Origin: [Mycobacterium] nativiensis
GTDB taxonomy: Bacteria; Actinomycetota; Actinomycetes; Mycobacteriales; Mycobacteriaceae
DNA: 64,000 bases
Direction of reading: 5' to 3'
Assembly (NCBI RefSeq): GCF_020172685.1
Contig: NZ_CP083986.1
Span: 5,184,284 to 5,248,283, forward strand
Part shown: positions 18,165 to 28,353 of the stretch, in pieces
Layout: the number at the start of each line of letters is the position of its first letter
Position numbering within the stretch: position 1 is the stretch's first letter
Notes under the pieces: model-generated
What the model saw: the letters and a program-made list of their open reading frames with translations, nothing else
Database searches by the model: none
What the model was told of the DNA's origin: nothing
Program-made: the position numbers and the translations under genes

Positions 18165-18851
18165 ATGAAGACACCCCAGGGACTGCTTATTGCGGTTGGC
18201 GTCGCATGCCTCGGCACGCTGATCGCCGGATTGCTTCCCGCCGCCGCGGCCGACTCGACCGACGCATATGTGCCTGCCGGCAAGGTCGAGTCGCTGTTGT
18301 TGTCGGCCGACGAGATCGGCGATGTCCTCGGCGTGACGTTCGAATGGCAGAAGGACAACCGACGGCCCTACAAATCCGATGACCTGGGCAAAGATTCGGC
18401 GTGCGCGCTGCTGACCGGTCCCGACGTCGAGACATTCGGGCGGGACTACACCGGCTACCGATTCCAGGCGGACCGGGACAAGGCCGAGAAATGGGAATTC
18501 ACCGTTCAGCAGCGGGTGGCGGCCTACGCCGATTCGGACGCGGTGACGCAGGCCTTCGGCAAGGCGTTCAACAAGGGCGTTATGGCCAAGTGCAACGGCA
18601 CCGTAGCCACGAACAAGGACACCGACGTGCAGTGGCGGTTCCGGATCAAGTCGATCAGCCCCACCGGCGCACGGTGGACGGAGGATCAGCTCGTGGACGA
18701 CGAGCCCATCGGATACGGCTGCTCGAACGTCGCCGGGGTGGCCCGCAATGTGCTTTACAGCGTGAAGGTGTGTCAGTACGGCAACGGTGGGCCCGCAGCG
18801 GCCACCATGGCCGAGCGCATCGCCACGCAGGTGGCCGGCGTCCGCGTCTGA
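18165..18851 (+). CDS. Exported PknH-sensor-like protein 5
   Basis: 228 aa with signal peptide (LLIAVGVACLGTLIAGLLPA) and four-cysteine domain (SACALLTG, AKCNGTV, YGCSNVA, KVCQYG). The start ATG 18165 gives a standard signal peptide; an in-frame start at 18120 would overlap the previous gene. 26 bp after gene 4 and 22 bp before the next gene, so part of the same operon. Confidence 0.85.
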   Translation: MKTPQGLLIAVGVACLGTLIAGLLPAAAADSTDAYVPAGKVESLLLSADEIGDVLGVTFEWQKDNRRPYKSDDLGKDSACALLTGPDVETFGRDYTGYRFQADRDKAEKWEFTVQQRVAAYADSDAVTQAFGKAFNKGVMAKCNGTVATNKDTDVQWRFRIKSISPTGARWTEDQLVDDEPIGYGCSNVAGVARNVLYSVKVCQYGNGGPAAATMAERIATQVAGVRV

Positions 18852-18873
18852 TTCGACCATCGACTCGGACCTC

Positions 18874-19479
18874 ATGGCAACGCACCGCATCGCATCCCTC
18901 ACCGGGTGGCTGCGCGGCGAGTTCGGCCGACTCAAACTGCGCCAGCTGCGAGCGGTCGCGGCCGCACTGATTGTCGCTGTCGCAGGGCTTTTCGGCGGGC
19001 TGGACACCGTCAACACCGGCCCCACCGTGTTCGCCGCCGACGAACCGCACAGCGACGGGCAGTTCACGCTGACGATCGCGCGGGCCGCCGTCGTCGACGA
19101 GCTGCGCGCCGGGCGGCGGGTCGTGGCACGGGCCGAACCAGGCCGGCGCTACCTCGGGGTGGTGACCACTGTTCGCAATGACGGGACGATCCCGGGCCGG
19201 CTGCTCGGCGAGCTGCAACTGCGCGACCACCCGGACAGCACCCCGGTCGGGGTGTTCCGGATGAACGACGGCTCGCCTGCCACCTCGCTCGGGCCGGGTC
19301 TGCGTGAGCAACTGGTGTTCGTGTGGCGGGTGCCGGACGGCGAGTTTCAGACGGGCACCGAGGTGACCTTGCGGGTCGCCCGAAAACGCTTCACCGAACT
19401 GCTGGTCACCTACGGCAAGAATTGGGTGGACAGCCCCACCGACTATGCCGAGATCACCCTGCCGGTGACCGTCAAATGA
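18874..19479 (+). CDS. Membrane-anchored protein of unknown family (A)
   Basis: 201 aa: basic N-terminus, one TM helix (AVAAALIVAVAGLFGGLDTV, residues about 26-45), then a beta-rich extracytoplasmic domain (FTLTIARAAVV; GRRYLGVVTTVRNDGTI; LVFVWRVP). The pattern of a strand, a stated-value loop and a hydrophobic strand recalls DUF4352-like immunoglobulin folds, but I do not recognise the family. No cysteines in the domain, unlike the upstream sensor proteins. ATGA overlap with protein B. ATG 18874 chosen; the upstream extension to 18787 overlaps the previous gene. Confidence 0.75.
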   Translation: MATHRIASLTGWLRGEFGRLKLRQLRAVAAALIVAVAGLFGGLDTVNTGPTVFAADEPHSDGQFTLTIARAAVVDELRAGRRVVARAEPGRRYLGVVTTVRNDGTIPGRLLGELQLRDHPDSTPVGVFRMNDGSPATSLGPGLREQLVFVWRVPDGEFQTGTEVTLRVARKRFTELLVTYGKNWVDSPTDYAEITLPVTVK

Positions 19480-20060
19480 GGACGCCGATCACCCGATCAC
19501 GCCGGACGCTGCTGGCCGCGGCGCCGATCGTCGTCGCCGCCGCCCTACTGTGGCAACACCTTCCGGACAGCACCCAGGTCTACGGGCCGTTCGACGTCCC
19601 CGGCCGGTTCGGCGCCGCGGCCAGCGGTCGGGCCCTGACGGTCACCGTCGACGACGTGCAGCTTGCCACGGAGGTCTTCGGTGCGGCCAGGATGTCGACG
19701 GGGCCGACGGTCACCGCGGCGGGCCGTTGGGTGGTGGTCAGTGCGACCGTGTCGGCGACCCTGCAGTCGGTGCTGCCCAGCGTCGAACTTCGGGTCGGCC
19801 CCAACACCTACCGGCCGTCGGACCGATTCTTCGCCTACACGTTGAGTGGGCGGGTCGATCCGGGGATCAGCCAACGCGGCAATTGGGTGTTCGACGTTCC
19901 GCCCGAGTTGTTCGATCCACCCGGAGCGGACCCGTTCGATCTTCTGGTGTGGCCGGGCCTCGACGATCGCCTGGACAACCGGCTGGTCATCAACCTGCGC
20001 GGCCACCTCACGCCGCAGTCCACCGCCATCGCGTTGACCGCTCCAGAGCTGACCGGATGA
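19476..20060 (+). CDS. Membrane-anchored protein of unknown family (B)
   Basis: 194 aa: RSRR followed by a TM helix (LLAAAPIVVAAALLWQHL), then a beta-rich exported domain (LTVTVDDVQLATEVFG; GRWVVVSATVSATL; GNWVFDVPPELFDPPG). Similar in size and layout to A and C but with little residue identity. Overlaps A and C by ATGA on both sides, so the three are translated as one unit and probably form a complex. Function unknown. Confidence 0.75.
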   Translation: MRTPITRSRRTLLAAAPIVVAAALLWQHLPDSTQVYGPFDVPGRFGAAASGRALTVTVDDVQLATEVFGAARMSTGPTVTAAGRWVVVSATVSATLQSVLPSVELRVGPNTYRPSDRFFAYTLSGRVDPGISQRGNWVFDVPPELFDPPGADPFDLLVWPGLDDRLDNRLVINLRGHLTPQSTAIALTAPELTG

Positions 20061-20563
20061 CCGCCCACTCGCTGAACCTTTGGCAGCGCAACGTGATCGG
20101 CCTGATCGTCGCCGTTGTGGCCGCGGTGGTCCTCGGTGTCACCGAGCTCTATCCCGACTGGTCCGCCTACCGCGCCGGTATCACCCCGGCCCGGGTTGTT
20201 GCCAAAGGCGAGACGGTGAGCGCCTACGGCCAGACCTGGCGACTCGGCTCGATCCGTCACCTCAACACGGTGGCACCGGGGCCGGCTGGGTCCTTGCCGC
20301 CGCACACCGCGTTAACGGTCGTCACCATCGAGCGGACCGGGACGCCCCCATCCGGGGAGTGCACCGCCGTCATGACCGATGGGCGGCGGCGCTGGCAGGC
20401 CGGGCTCAGCACTGGCCGGGCGCCGCTGGTCGACGGGAGCACCGACCGATGCACCCGCCCCGGGCCCCTGCAGCTGAGCTTCCTGCTGCCATCCGACGGG
20501 GTTCCCACCGCCGTGGACCTGATCGACAGCAACGGCGCCATCATGCTGCGAATCATGTTGTGA
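20057..20563 (+). CDS. Membrane-anchored protein of unknown family (C)
   Basis: 168 aa: TM helix VIGLIVAVVAAVVLGVTELY near the N-terminus and a short beta-rich outer domain with two cysteines ([17 protein letters not shown]) that could form a disulfide. Last gene of the six-gene rightward run. Its final 252 bases overlap the 3' part of the convergent membrane gene from 21847, which is probably too long there. Function unknown. Confidence 0.72.
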   Translation: MTAHSLNLWQRNVIGLIVAVVAAVVLGVTELYPDWSAYRAGITPARVVAKGETVSAYGQTWRLGSIRHLNTVAPGPAGSLPPHTALTVVTIERTGTPPSGECTAVMTDGRRRWQAGLSTGRAPLVDGSTDRCTRPGPLQLSFLLPSDGVPTAVDLIDSNGAIMLRIML

Positions 20564-21847
20564 ACCCAAGGTTTCAGCGGTAGCGGCGCGTAGGTTCGCC
20601 CGGCGCACACAGTAGCCGAACATCGCGGCGACCAAAGCGATGCGCAGCGGCTGCACGATCAGCTGCGAGATCAGGCTCAGGGTTCCGCCGTACGCCGACC
20701 AGAACTCCGGGCCGTGCGGTCCGAGAAGGCTTGCCATACCCCGGAACAGGTAGCCCTCGGTCAATTGACTGCGGTAGTAGCTGCCCTGCATGTCCAGCCA
20801 CGCCAACGCGAGATAGGCCAACACGTACGCCGACAAGCCGACCGGACCGCCGTGGACGATCAGCCGAGCGGCATCGACAATCGGCCCGAATCGTCCGGTC
20901 TTGGACTTCGCGTACTCGGTTGCCCGGGCGCGCAACGGTTCCGGCGCATGCTGCCATCGCTGGGTCACGCCGGCCGCGACTGCCCGGCTGTCGCCGGCGG
21001 GTTCGTCGCCGGCCCCGACGGCACGCCGCAGCACGCTCGGCCAGTCGGTCTTCGTCGTCACCCCGTAGACGATCCCGGCGGCGGCCAGCCAGATCAGCGG
21101 GACCGCTGCCCCACCGAAGGCCGTCCGCAGCAACCACATCGCCCACTGCCACACCGTCTGCAACGGCTCAAACTGCGAGAACGCCTCCTGACGGAGTCCG
21201 TCGAACCACACCACAAGCCGGCGGTGGCTGAACCATTCGCCCGGTTTGATCAGGACGGTGATTCCGGCCGCCAGCGAGAAGGTCAGCACCAGGAACACCC
21301 ACAGTGCGTCGATGTAGACTCGCGCCGCGGTCAGTAAGGCAGGCAACCGACTACTGAAGTGCGCCAGCAGGAATCGGGCCACCAGCGCAACACCGACCAC
21401 CACCCAGGTGACCCGGGAGATCGGCAGGACGTCCACGCTGAGCCCGCTCATCGCGTCGGCGACCCGGTAGGTCAACGCCTGGCGCTGATAAGACAGCCAG
21501 TCCTCTTTGAACATCTGCCAGCCGAGATAGATCGCGAAGAACGGCACGATCACGCCGGTGAACATGTCCACACTGCGCAGCGGCCTCGGCGGCAGCGCTG
21601 CCAACGCCGGGATTCCGCGCCGCAGCACCAGGAACATCGCTACGTAGGAACCCAATTGCGCCAACCCGGCGCCGGGCATGATCAGTGCCGCCCACAGCGG
21701 ATTGCTGTGTCCGGCCCAGGCGGCCGCGGCGATCACCACGCGGCGGGCCACCAGCCCGGTGAGGTAACAGGCGGCAAGCTGCGGCCAGTACCGCCACCAC
21801 AACGTCAGGGGCGTCAGTATCTCGCGCAACACCGGCATCGGGTTCAC
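20312..21847 (-). CDS. Polytopic membrane protein coupled to leuS (D)
   Basis: 511 aa as read. Residues 1 to about 440 hold about eight hydrophobic helices (for example [55 protein letters not shown]) and a soluble loop of about 70 residues. Residues after about 435 (from TLGSQHD onward) are low-complexity and antisense to gene C, so the true end is likely near 20574, where a frame one base off has a stop. GTG 21847 overlaps the leuS stop (GTGA), so it is translated with leuS. No family recognised. It faces operon A-B-C and may work with it, which is inference. Confidence 0.65.
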   Translation of the reverse strand: MNPMPVLREILTPLTLWWRYWPQLAACYLTGLVARRVVIAAAAWAGHSNPLWAALIMPGAGLAQLGSYVAMFLVLRRGIPALAALPPRPLRSVDMFTGVIVPFFAIYLGWQMFKEDWLSYQRQALTYRVADAMSGLSVDVLPISRVTWVVVGVALVARFLLAHFSSRLPALLTAARVYIDALWVFLVLTFSLAAGITVLIKPGEWFSHRRLVVWFDGLRQEAFSQFEPLQTVWQWAMWLLRTAFGGAAVPLIWLAAAGIVYGVTTKTDWPSVLRRAVGAGDEPAGDSRAVAAGVTQRWQHAPEPLRARATEYAKSKTGRFGPIVDAARLIVHGGPVGLSAYVLAYLALAWLDMQGSYYRSQLTEGYLFRGMASLLGPHGPEFWSAYGGTLSLISQLIVQPLRIALVAAMFGYCVRRANLRAATAETLGSQHDSQHDGAVAVDQVHGGGNPVGWQQEAQLQGPGAGASVGAPVDQRRPASAEPGLPAPPPIGHDGGALPGWGRPGPLDGDDR

Positions 21848-24729
21848 ACCACCAGGTTGACCAGCCGGCCGGGCACCACGATCACCTTCTTCGGGATGGC
21901 TCCGGACAGGAACGCCTGCACCTTCTCATCGGCCAATGCCGCGGCCTTGATGGTGTCCTGGGCCGCGTCGGCGGCCACCGTGACCAGGCCGCGTTTTTTA
22001 CCGTTGACCTGAACCGGGTAGTCAACGGTGTCGGTCACCAGGTAAGCCGGGTCGGCCACCGGGAAGGGGCCGTGCGCCAGCGAAGCCTCGTGTCCGAGCC
22101 GCCGCCACAGTTCCTCCGCGAGGTGCGGAGCCAGCGGTGCGAGCAGCTGCGCCAGCGGCTCGACGGCCGAACGCGGAACCCCTTCGCGATGCTCCTTGGT
22201 CAGGTGATTGGTGTACTCGATCAGCTTGGCCGCCGCGGTGTTGTTGCGCAGTGCCGCATAATCTTCCGACACCCCCACGATGGTGCGGTGAAGCAGTCGC
22301 AGTGTCTCGGTGTCCGGTTCGCCGTCGAGCACCCGGGTCTCGCCGGTCTCCTCGTCGACAACCAGTCGCCACACCCGCTGCAGGAAACGATGGGCACCCA
22401 CAACGTCCTTGGTGGCCCACGGCCGCGACATGTCCAGCGGACCCATCGACATCTCGTAGACCCGCAGGGTGTCGGCGCCGTAGCTGTCGCAGATCTCGTC
22501 GGGTGATACCGAATTCTTCAGGCTCTTACCCATTTTGCCGTATTCGGCGAAGACTTCCGTGTCACCGTCGGCGCCCGGGAGATAGAACTTCCCGTCGCGT
22601 TCCACGACATCGGCGGCCGCCGCATAGGACCCACGGGCGTCGGTGTAGGCAGCGGCCTGGATGTAGCCCTGGTTGACCAGGCGGCGGTATGGTTCGCGCG
22701 AGCTGACGTGCCCCAGGTCGTAGAGCACCTTGTGCCAGAACCGGCAGTACAGCAGGTGCAGCACCGCATGCTCGGCACCGCCGACGTAGAGGTCCACTCC
22801 GCCCGGATCATTGGGACCGTGCTCGGCCGGCCGCGGTCCCATCCAGTAAGCCTCGTTCTCGGGAGCGCAGAACTGGTCGGCGTTGTTCGGGTCGGCGTAA
22901 CGCAGTTCGTACCAGGAGCTTCCGGCCCACTGCGGCATGACATTGGTGTCACGGGTGTAGGGCTGCAGTCCGTCGCCGAGGTCCAACTCGACATGCACCC
23001 AGTCGGTCGCCTTGGCCAGTGGGGGGGAGGGTTCACTGGACGCGTCGTCCGGGTCGAACAGCACCGGTGAGTAGTCGGCGACGTCGGGCAGCTCGACCGG
23101 CAGTGCCGCGGAGTCCAGTGGGTGGGCACGGCCGTCGGCATCGAAGACGATCGGGAACGGCTCGCCCCAGTACCGCTGCCGGGCGAAAAGCCAGTCCCGC
23201 AACTTGTATTCGATGCGCGCCCAGCCGCGGCCCTGCTCCTCCAGCTGTTCGGTCATGGCCTTCTTGGCGTCCCCGACGGCCATACCGTCCAGCGGGCCGG
23301 AATTGACCAGAGTTCCCTCACCCGCGTATGCGGCTTCCGAAATATCCCCACCGGCAATGACTTCCACCACCGGAAGGCCGAATTCGGCGGCGAACTCCCA
23401 GTCACGCTGGTCGTGCCCGGGAACCGCCATGATGGCGCCGGTGCCGTACCCGGCCAGCACGTAGTCGGCGATGAAGATCGGCACCTGCTGACCGTTGGCC
23501 GGGTTGGTGGCGTAACTACCCAGGAAAACACCGGTTTTGGTCTTGTTCTCCTGGCGTTCCAGATCGGACTTCGCCGCGATCGCCTTCCGGTAGTCGGCGA
23601 CGGCCGCCGCGGGAGTGGCTGCTCCGAAGGTCCAACGTTCATCCACCCCGCCCGGCCACTCGGCGACCACCAGCCGGTCGACCAGGTCATGTTCGGGTGC
23701 GAGCACCAGGTAGGTGGCGCCGAAGAGCGTGTCCGGGCGGGTGGTGAACACCTCGATGTCCACCGTGTCTCCGTCGGTGGTGGTCGCGCCGAACAGCGCC
23801 GCCGCACCGGTGGAGCGTCCGATCCAGTTGCGCTGCATGGTTTTGACCTTCTCCGGCCAGTCCAGCAGTTCGAGGTCGTTGAGCAATCGGTCGGAGTACG
23901 CCGTGATTCGCATCATCCACTGCCGCAACCGCTTCCGGAACACCGGAAAATTGCCGCGGTCGCTTCGCCCGTCGGCGGTCACCTCTTCGTTGGCCAACAC
24001 GGTGCCCAGGCCCGGGCACCAGTTGACCATCGAGTCCGTGCGGTAGACCAGCCGGTGGCCGTCGATGACGTCGGCGCGCTCACCGGCCGACAGCTGCGCC
24101 CAGTCCCGGCCGTCGTCGAGGGTGCGCGCACCGGAGTCGAATTCGGCGATCAGCTCGGAGATCGGGCGCGCCTTGTCCGCGCTGGTGTCGAACCAGGCGT
24201 TGTAGATCTGCAGGAAGATCCACTGCGTCCATTTGTAGAAGTCGACGTCGGTGGTCGAGAAGCTGCGCCGGCTGTCGTGACCGAGGCCGAGGCGGCGCAG
24301 CTGCCGTCGGAAGTTCTCGATGTTGGCCTCGGTGCGGATGCGCGGGTGGGTGCCGGTCTGCACCGCGTACTGCTCGGCGGGCAGGCCGAACGCGTCGAAG
24401 CCCAGGGCGTGCAGCACGTTGTGGCCGGTCATCCGGAAATAGCGGGCGTAGACGTCGGTGGCGATGTAGCCGAGCGGGTGCCCGACGTGCAGCCCGTCCC
24501 CGGACGGGTAGGGGAACATGTCCTGGACGAACATCTTGTCGGCGGGTACCGCCGAGCCGTCGGTCGGCGCCAGCGAGCCGACCGGGTTGGCGACGTTGAA
24601 GGTGCCCGTGCGCTCCCAGTGCTCCTGCCAGGCGCCTTCGATCCGCCCGGCCAGCGCCGCCGTGTAGCGATGACGGGGCGCTTGATCGCTCGGGTCGCCG
24701 GGTACCTGGGTGGTCGGGGCTTCGTTCAC
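21844..24729 (-). CDS. leuS: Leucyl-tRNA synthetase
   Basis: Charges tRNA-Leu with leucine (class I). 961 aa, close to the 969 of M. tuberculosis Rv0041. The HIGH motif is seen as HVGH in [15 protein letters not shown], the editing domain contains [17 protein letters not shown] and [14 protein letters not shown] is KMGKS, and the C-terminal anticodon region ends [14 protein letters not shown] 24729 is used because M. tuberculosis LeuS begins at the equivalent point; the frame stays open to 25026 but that part is antisense to the Mtc28-like gene. Confidence 0.97.
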   Translation of the reverse strand: MNEAPTTQVPGDPSDQAPRHRYTAALAGRIEGAWQEHWERTGTFNVANPVGSLAPTDGSAVPADKMFVQDMFPYPSGDGLHVGHPLGYIATDVYARYFRMTGHNVLHALGFDAFGLPAEQYAVQTGTHPRIRTEANIENFRRQLRRLGLGHDSRRSFSTTDVDFYKWTQWIFLQIYNAWFDTSADKARPISELIAEFDSGARTLDDGRDWAQLSAGERADVIDGHRLVYRTDSMVNWCPGLGTVLANEEVTADGRSDRGNFPVFRKRLRQWMMRITAYSDRLLNDLELLDWPEKVKTMQRNWIGRSTGAAALFGATTTDGDTVDIEVFTTRPDTLFGATYLVLAPEHDLVDRLVVAEWPGGVDERWTFGAATPAAAVADYRKAIAAKSDLERQENKTKTGVFLGSYATNPANGQQVPIFIADYVLAGYGTGAIMAVPGHDQRDWEFAAEFGLPVVEVIAGGDISEAAYAGEGTLVNSGPLDGMAVGDAKKAMTEQLEEQGRGWARIEYKLRDWLFARQRYWGEPFPIVFDADGRAHPLDSAALPVELPDVADYSPVLFDPDDASSEPSPPLAKATDWVHVELDLGDGLQPYTRDTNVMPQWAGSSWYELRYADPNNADQFCAPENEAYWMGPRPAEHGPNDPGGVDLYVGGAEHAVLHLLYCRFWHKVLYDLGHVSSREPYRRLVNQGYIQAAAYTDARGSYAAAADVVERDGKFYLPGADGDTEVFAEYGKMGKSLKNSVSPDEICDSYGADTLRVYEMSMGPLDMSRPWATKDVVGAHRFLQRVWRLVVDEETGETRVLDGEPDTETLRLLHRTIVGVSEDYAALRNNTAAAKLIEYTNHLTKEHREGVPRSAVEPLAQLLAPLAPHLAEELWRRLGHEASLAHGPFPVADPAYLVTDTVDYPVQVNGKKRGLVTVAADAAQDTIKAAALADEKVQAFLSGAIPKKVIVVPGRLVNLVV

Positions 24730-24913
24730 CTCAACAGGGTAAAGGGCGGGGTTCGGCGGGCCGCTCGCCACAGCTTGGTCTCGGTTGCATTGCGGGCCGA
24801 TGAGGGCTTCGTTCCAGGTCGGTTGCGGCGCTGGCGGGCGCGCCACCTGCTGGTTACCGTCGATCCAAGGTCGGGGCACCATCGCCCGATCCGCCCTGGA
24901 AGGACCTGAGGAG

Positions 24914-25816
24914 ATGACGAACACCGTCCGCCGCTGGCGGCTACTGGTCGGCTGCGCCGCTGTCGCAGCAGCGGGCTTGGGCGGTCCGGTCGCCGGCGCC
25001 GACCCTCTGCAACCGGTACAGCCCAACCCCTATGGCCCGGCCGCCCAGCCGGCCTCCCAACCGGCCGCCGTGCCGGCGACCGCCCCCCTGCAGGGGGTTC
25101 CGCGGCTGGTGGCACCCGGTCCGGCAGCACCCGGACCGGCTGCCGTGCCGGGATACCCGGCGGCCGCCCCGGCACCGGTGCCGCAGAGCGCCCTGCTGCC
25201 GGCCACCTCCGGCACGTTGCGCGACTATTTCGCCGCCAAGAAGGTGCAGTTGGAGCCGCAACAGGCCACCGGCTTCACCGCGTTCAACATCACGTTGCCG
25301 ATGCCGGCGGGCTGGTCCCATGTGCCCGACCCCAACGTGCCCGACGCGTTCGCGGTGATCGCCGACCGCCGAGGCGGATCGCTGTACACGCCCAACGCGC
25401 AGGTGGTCGTCTACCGGCTGGTCGGCCAGTTCGACCCGAAGGAAGCCATCACCCACGGGTTCGTCGACAGCCAGCAGATGATGGCCTGGCAGACCACCAA
25501 CGCGTCCCTGGCCGAGTTCAACGGCTTCCCGTCCTCGGTGATCGAAGGCACCTACCGCGACGCCGACATGACCCTCAACACCTCCCGGCGTCACGTGATC
25601 GTGCCGGCGGACGGCTCCAGCTATCTGGTCTCGCTGACCGTGACCACCGGGGCCGGTCGTGCCGTCGGCAACGCGCCGGCGACCGACGGGATCATCAACG
25701 GTTTCCATGTCGGTCCACGCGACGCCGAACCGGCCGGGGTGACCCATCTGCCCGACGCCCCGCACGGGCCCGCACCGGCGGTCCCGGCGCAACCCCGGGC
25801 GGGCGCCGCCGGCTGA
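24914..25816 (+). CDS. Secreted proline/alanine-rich protein, Mtc28-like (Rv0040c homologue)
   Basis: 300-aa exported protein of the LpqN/LpqT type. Signal peptide [20 protein letters not shown] (cut near GADP), an A/P-rich linker to residue about 95, then a domain of about 170 residues nearly co-linear with M. tuberculosis Rv0040c ([56 protein letters not shown]). The C-terminus is again P/A-rich. Start ATG 24914 with GAGGAG directly upstream. Divergent from leuS. A secreted antigen in tuberculosis; molecular role unknown. Confidence 0.9.
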   Translation: MTNTVRRWRLLVGCAAVAAAGLGGPVAGADPLQPVQPNPYGPAAQPASQPAAVPATAPLQGVPRLVAPGPAAPGPAAVPGYPAAAPAPVPQSALLPATSGTLRDYFAAKKVQLEPQQATGFTAFNITLPMPAGWSHVPDPNVPDAFAVIADRRGGSLYTPNAQVVVYRLVGQFDPKEAITHGFVDSQQMMAWQTTNASLAEFNGFPSSVIEGTYRDADMTLNTSRRHVIVPADGSSYLVSLTVTTGAGRAVGNAPATDGIINGFHVGPRDAEPAGVTHLPDAPHGPAPAVPAQPRAGAAG

Positions 25817-25841
25817 CCGCCGGCCTCGTATCCTGGAGCCC

Positions 25842-26285
25842 ATGCTGATCATGGGTGTGCTGTGCCTGGTTGCAGCGGTGGTGTCGCTGGCGTTCGGAGT
25901 CCGGACCCTGGCGCGGCCGCTCACCGGTGACCCGGAACAACTGGTGCTGCGTGCGGTCGCCCCGGCCCAGGTCGCGGTCGGGGTGATTCTGGCCGTGGGC
26001 GGTGTGCTGGTGCTGGCCGGCCCGCCCGCGATGGCACTGCTGGCGCTGATCATCTCGATCACCGGCGCGCTGGGCATCCTGGCCGCCGGCGCCTGGCAGG
26101 GAGCCCGCTTCGCGGCGCGCCAATCCGCCGCCGCAGCGGCCGGAGGTTGCGGGTCCGGGTGTGGTTGCGGTGACGTTGCGCCCGCCGAGCCCGCCGGCTG
26201 CGGCGCCGGCTGCGGGTGCGGTGACAGCGCCCCGCCGGAGCCCGAGCCGGCGTCGGGTTGCGGCAGCGGCTGCGGCTGCTCCTAA
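25842..26285 (+). CDS. Small membrane protein with cysteine-rich tail (Rv0039c homologue)
   Basis: 147 aa: three hydrophobic segments (LIMGVLCLVAAVVSLAFGV; VAVGVILAVGGVLVLAG; ALLALIISITGALGILAAG), then a cytosolic or outer tail with three CGxGCGC repeats, nine cysteines in the last 47 residues, separated by D/P/E linkers. M. tuberculosis Rv0039c has a shorter tail with fewer cysteines (of the form CxxxCxxC). The tail could bind metal or form disulfides. ATG 25842; 25 bp after the Mtc28-like gene on the same strand, so likely one transcript. Confidence 0.82.
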   Translation: MLIMGVLCLVAAVVSLAFGVRTLARPLTGDPEQLVLRAVAPAQVAVGVILAVGGVLVLAGPPAMALLALIISITGALGILAAGAWQGARFAARQSAAAAAGGCGSGCGCGDVAPAEPAGCGAGCGCGDSAPPEPEPASGCGSGCGCS

Positions 26286-26309
26286 ACGTGTGGGCCCAGC
26301 CGGCCCGCG

Positions 26310-26915
26310 TCAGTTGCGGCTGATGTCGATCGGGTGGGTGGCCAGCAGTGCCGTCGGCCAGGGCTGCCGGCGCAACGCTCTGCCCCACAGATCCACCCGC
26401 GGAGGCACCATCACGTCGGACGGCAACGCCGACAACACGATCCAGTCGTCTCGCTCGATCTCGCCCTCGAGTTGACCGATGGTCCAGCCGGCGTAACCGG
26501 CGAAGATCCGCACACCTTCGACGTGGGGGGCGATCGACTCCGGGTCGGCGTCCAGGTCGACCATCACCAATCGGCCGTCGATGTGTCGCAGTCCCGGTAC
26601 GCCATTGGGTTCGGCCCCGACTCGCAACAGGCCGACGCACAGTGCCGCATCGCGTTTCACCGGTCCGCCGACAAACATGGTCTTGGGCTTGCTGGCCAGC
26701 TCGGACCACTGCGGCAGCACGTTGTAGACCGCGGTCTCACTGGGCCGGTTGAGCACTACGCCCAGGGTTCCGCCGTCGTTGTGCTCGACCACGTAGATCA
26801 CGGTGCGGCGAAACGTGGGCTCGAGCAGGTCTGTGTTGGCCAGCAGCAATGTGCCGGCCCGCACCCGATGCGCTGCGGGCGCGACGTAGTCCTCGGGGTC
26901 TTCGGGTTGCGCCAC
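26310..26915 (-). CDS. YqgE/AlgH-family protein (Rv0038 homologue)
   Basis: 201 aa, UPF0301/DUF179. Features: GTLLLANTDLLEPTFRRTVI, LGVVLNRPSE, FVGGPVKRDA, FAGYAGWTIGQLEGEIERDD. No catalytic residues are known for the family. Convergent with the Rv0039c homologue and divergent from the MFS gene, as in M. tuberculosis. Confidence 0.93.
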   Translation of the reverse strand: MAQPEDPEDYVAPAAHRVRAGTLLLANTDLLEPTFRRTVIYVVEHNDGGTLGVVLNRPSETAVYNVLPQWSELASKPKTMFVGGPVKRDAALCVGLLRVGAEPNGVPGLRHIDGRLVMVDLDADPESIAPHVEGVRIFAGYAGWTIGQLEGEIERDDWIVLSALPSDVMVPPRVDLWGRALRRQPWPTALLATHPIDISRN

Positions 26916-27045
26916 CCTCCCATAATGTCACCCGGGCCCGGTGTTCGTTGTGCGCTGTGCCGAACACCAAGGGACCTCGAAGATTTGTACTCTGGTCTGG
27001 GGTCGGCACCGCAGTAACAGCCGCCCACGTCCGGAAGTAGGTCTT

Positions 27046-28353
27046 GTGGTGGACACCCCTGCACCCGCAACGCTGTGGCGCTCGGCGCGCAGCCTTCCGG
27101 ACTTCTGGCGCCTGTTGGAGCTGCGGGCCGCAAGCCAGTTCGGGGACGGGCTGTTTCAGGCCGGGCTGGCCGGCGCACTGCTGTTCAACCCGGACCGGGC
27201 CGCCGCCCCGTGGGCGATCGCCGCGGCGTTCGCCGTGTTGTTCCTGCCGTATTCGGTGTTGGGCCCGTTCGCCGGCGCGCTGCTGGATCGCTGGGACCGG
27301 CGTTCGGTGCTGGTGGTGGCCAACCTCGCCCGCCTGGCGCTGGTGATCGGGATCGCGGCGCTGTTGGCGGCCGGAACCGGTGATGTACCGGTGCTGTGCG
27401 CGGCCCTGATCGCCAACGGATTCACCCGGTTCATCGCCTCGGGACTGTCGGCAGCGCTGCCGCACGTGGTGCCCCGCGACCAGGTCGTCACGATGAACGC
27501 ATTCGCGATCGCAACCGGTGCGGTGGCGGCTTTCCTGGGCGCCAACTTCATGCTGGTCCCCCGCTGGCTGGTGGGCTCCGACGACCGCGGCGCGGCGTCG
27601 ATCATCGGGGCCGTGGCGATCCCGGTCACGATCGCGCTGGTGCTCTCGCTGCGCCTCGGAGCTCACGTGCTCGGACCCGACGACACCAAGCGCGCCATCC
27701 ACGGCTCGGTGTTCTACGCGGTGACGACGGGCTGGCTGCACGGCATCCGGACGGTTCGGGACCGGCCCACCGTGGCCGCCACGCTGTCCGGGCTGGCCGC
27801 GCACCGAATGGCGTTCGGCATCAACACCCTGCTGGTACTGGTGCTGGTGCGCCACGTCGGCGAGCACACGGTGTCCGGCCTGGGAACCACGGCGTTGTTC
27901 GTCGCCTCGGCCGGAGTCGGGTCATTTCTGGCCGCCCTGCTCACGCCACCGGCAGTGCACCGCTGGGGCCGGTACGCCACCACCAACGGGGCGCTGGCCG
28001 CGGCGGCGGTGATTCAGCTGGCCGCCGTCGGCCTGTACCTGCCGGTGCTGGTGTTGTGCGGATTCCTGCTCGGGGTGGCGGGGCAGGTGGTCAAGCTGTG
28101 CGCTGACACCGCCATGCAGATCGACGTCGACGACGCCCTGCGCGGACATGTGTTCGCCGTGCAGGATTCGCTGTTCTGGGTGTCGTTCATCATCGCGGTG
28201 GCCGGCGCCGCCGCGGTGGTGCCGCCCAACGGCCAGGCCCCGTCGCTGATCGCGGTCGGCACGGTGCTGTATCTCGCCGGCCTGGCCGGGCACGCCCTGA
28301 TGGGGCGCCGGCGTGAATCGGTGGGCTTAGGGTACGGGGATGGCCGAAACTGA
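27046..28353 (+). CDS. Major facilitator superfamily transporter (Rv0037c homologue)
   Basis: 435 aa with about 12 TM helices. The loop between TM2 and TM3 carries the MFS signature in the form [15 protein letters not shown]. The substrate is unknown; MFS proteins of this subgroup are usually drug or solute exporters. GTG 27046 (or GTG 27049) is chosen; the frame is open upstream to 26941 but that part reads like leader sequence. It overlaps the following gene by 14 bp. Confidence 0.88.
   Translation: MVDTPAPATLWRSARSLPDFWRLLELRAASQFGDGLFQAGLAGALLFNPDRAAAPWAIAAAFAVLFLPYSVLGPFAGALLDRWDRRSVLVVANLARLALVIGIAALLAAGTGDVPVLCAALIANGFTRFIASGLSAALPHVVPRDQVVTMNAFAIATGAVAAFLGANFMLVPRWLVGSDDRGAASIIGAVAIPVTIALVLSLRLGAHVLGPDDTKRAIHGSVFYAVTTGWLHGIRTVRDRPTVAATLSGLAAHRMAFGINTLLVLVLVRHVGEHTVSGLGTTALFVASAGVGSFLAALLTPPAVHRWGRYATTNGALAAAAVIQLAAVGLYLPVLVLCGFLLGVAGQVVKLCADTAMQIDVDDALRGHVFAVQDSLFWVSFIIAVAGAAAVVPPNGQAPSLIAVGTVLYLAGLAGHALMGRRRESVGLGYGDGRN

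Noticed and set aside
23122..24909. 595-aa rightward open frame opposite leuS
   Set aside because: No motif or signal; antisense of the LeuS catalytic and editing domains, whose motifs are intact on the other strand.
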